This document shows, one piece after another, positions 6,550-6,653 of a stretch of 6,653 nucleotides of DNA. Position numbers and translations under genes: made by a program. The notes under the pieces are model-generated. The model was not told where the DNA came from and did no database searches. It saw nothing but the letters and a program-made list of their open reading frames with translations. Within the stretch, counting starts at the first letter, position 1. Each line of letters begins with the position of its first letter. The stretch is from Gammaproteobacteria bacterium CG22_combo_CG10-13_8_21_14_all_40_8 (GTDB lineage: Bacteria > Pseudomonadota > Gammaproteobacteria > Enterobacterales > GCA-002770795), in contig PCTP01000246.1 of the NCBI GenBank assembly GCA_002770795.1, forward strand, positions 6,799-13,451, read 5' to 3'.

Positions 6550-6653
6550 GAGCCTGTCCGAGAATAGACTAATCTACTGCGGCCAAGCCAGTTTGGCCAG
6601 ATTTTCCGATGAATTTCGTTAAATAGAGCGACTATTCGCCTCAATCCATCGAA
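6550..6653. repeat. Probable palindromic interspersed repeat or MITE, cut by the window edge
   Basis: This non-coding tail is unusually structured. CGATGAATT (6607-6615) pairs 8 of 9 with AATCCATCG (6643-6651), and AATAG (6622-6626) pairs with CTATT (6632-6636). Both are centred on the same base, about 6629. After one bulged C the TT at 6604-6605 also matches the AA at 6652-6653, so symmetry seems to continue past the window. The left edge GGAGCCTGTCCGAGAATAG looks like a transposon terminal repeat. It abuts CTAG, which overlaps the transporter's stop codon and would fit a YTAR-type target of IS5-like elements. If symmetric, the element would be about 160 bases and without a transposase gene. 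The identity is inferred; the nested symmetry is directly visible. Confidence 0.5.
6581..6605 (+). terminator. Possible intrinsic terminator after the transporter gene
   Basis: GGCCAA (6581-6586) and TTGGCC (6593-6598) form a GC-rich 6-bp stem with a 6-base loop, followed by AGATTTT. It lies about 30 bases past the TAG at 6547-6549. The T-run is short and interrupted, so termination would be weak. The hairpin sits inside the suspected palindromic repeat and may simply be part of it. Confidence 0.35.

Noticed and set aside
1..6653. CRISPR arrays, tRNA or rRNA genes, toxin-antitoxin or defence genes
   Set aside because: No direct-repeat array, cloverleaf, rRNA segment or matching gene family was seen on either strand.

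Overview
The window reads as chromosomal DNA of an AT-rich gammaproteobacterium. This rests on the E. coli-type adenylate kinase without zinc cysteines in its LID, the BarA/GacS-like order of the phosphorelay kinase, and the style of the rhodanese and EamA proteins. Genus cannot be decided from the sequence alone. No plasmid, phage, tRNA, rRNA or CRISPR signal is visible.

Layout, left to right. (1) Positions 1-345, plus strand: the C-terminal part of a single-domain rhodanese sulfurtransferase whose start probably lies outside the window. (2) Positions 355-4650, minus strand: a very large soluble hybrid histidine kinase of about 1,431 residues. It has four tandem GAF-plus-linker units of about 200 residues each, then HisKA, HATPase_c, a degenerate receiver-like domain, a true receiver and a C-terminal HPt. 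It converges on the rhodanese gene with only 9 bases between the two stop codons. (3) Positions 4651-4971: an AT-rich divergent intergenic region of 321 bases. It holds a strong but distantly placed Shine-Dalgarno for the kinase, several small perfect palindromes, and only weak promoter candidates. (4) Positions 4972-5625, plus strand: adk, adenylate kinase, with all key residues present. (5) Positions 5668-6549, plus strand: a ten-helix EamA/DMT-family transporter, 42 bases after adk and possibly cotranscribed with it. (6) Positions 6550-6653: a structured sequence with nested inverted repeats sharing one centre near 6629. It looks like the left part of a palindromic interspersed repeat or MITE cut by the window edge.

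No obvious shared pathway joins the genes. adk is housekeeping, the transporter and rhodanese are accessory metabolic or stress genes, and the kinase is an orphan sensor with no separate response regulator in the window. The most unusual items are the fourfold GAF array feeding a complete H-D-H phosphorelay, the pseudo-receiver inside it, the PPPP motif in the first GAF, and the palindromic element after the transporter.
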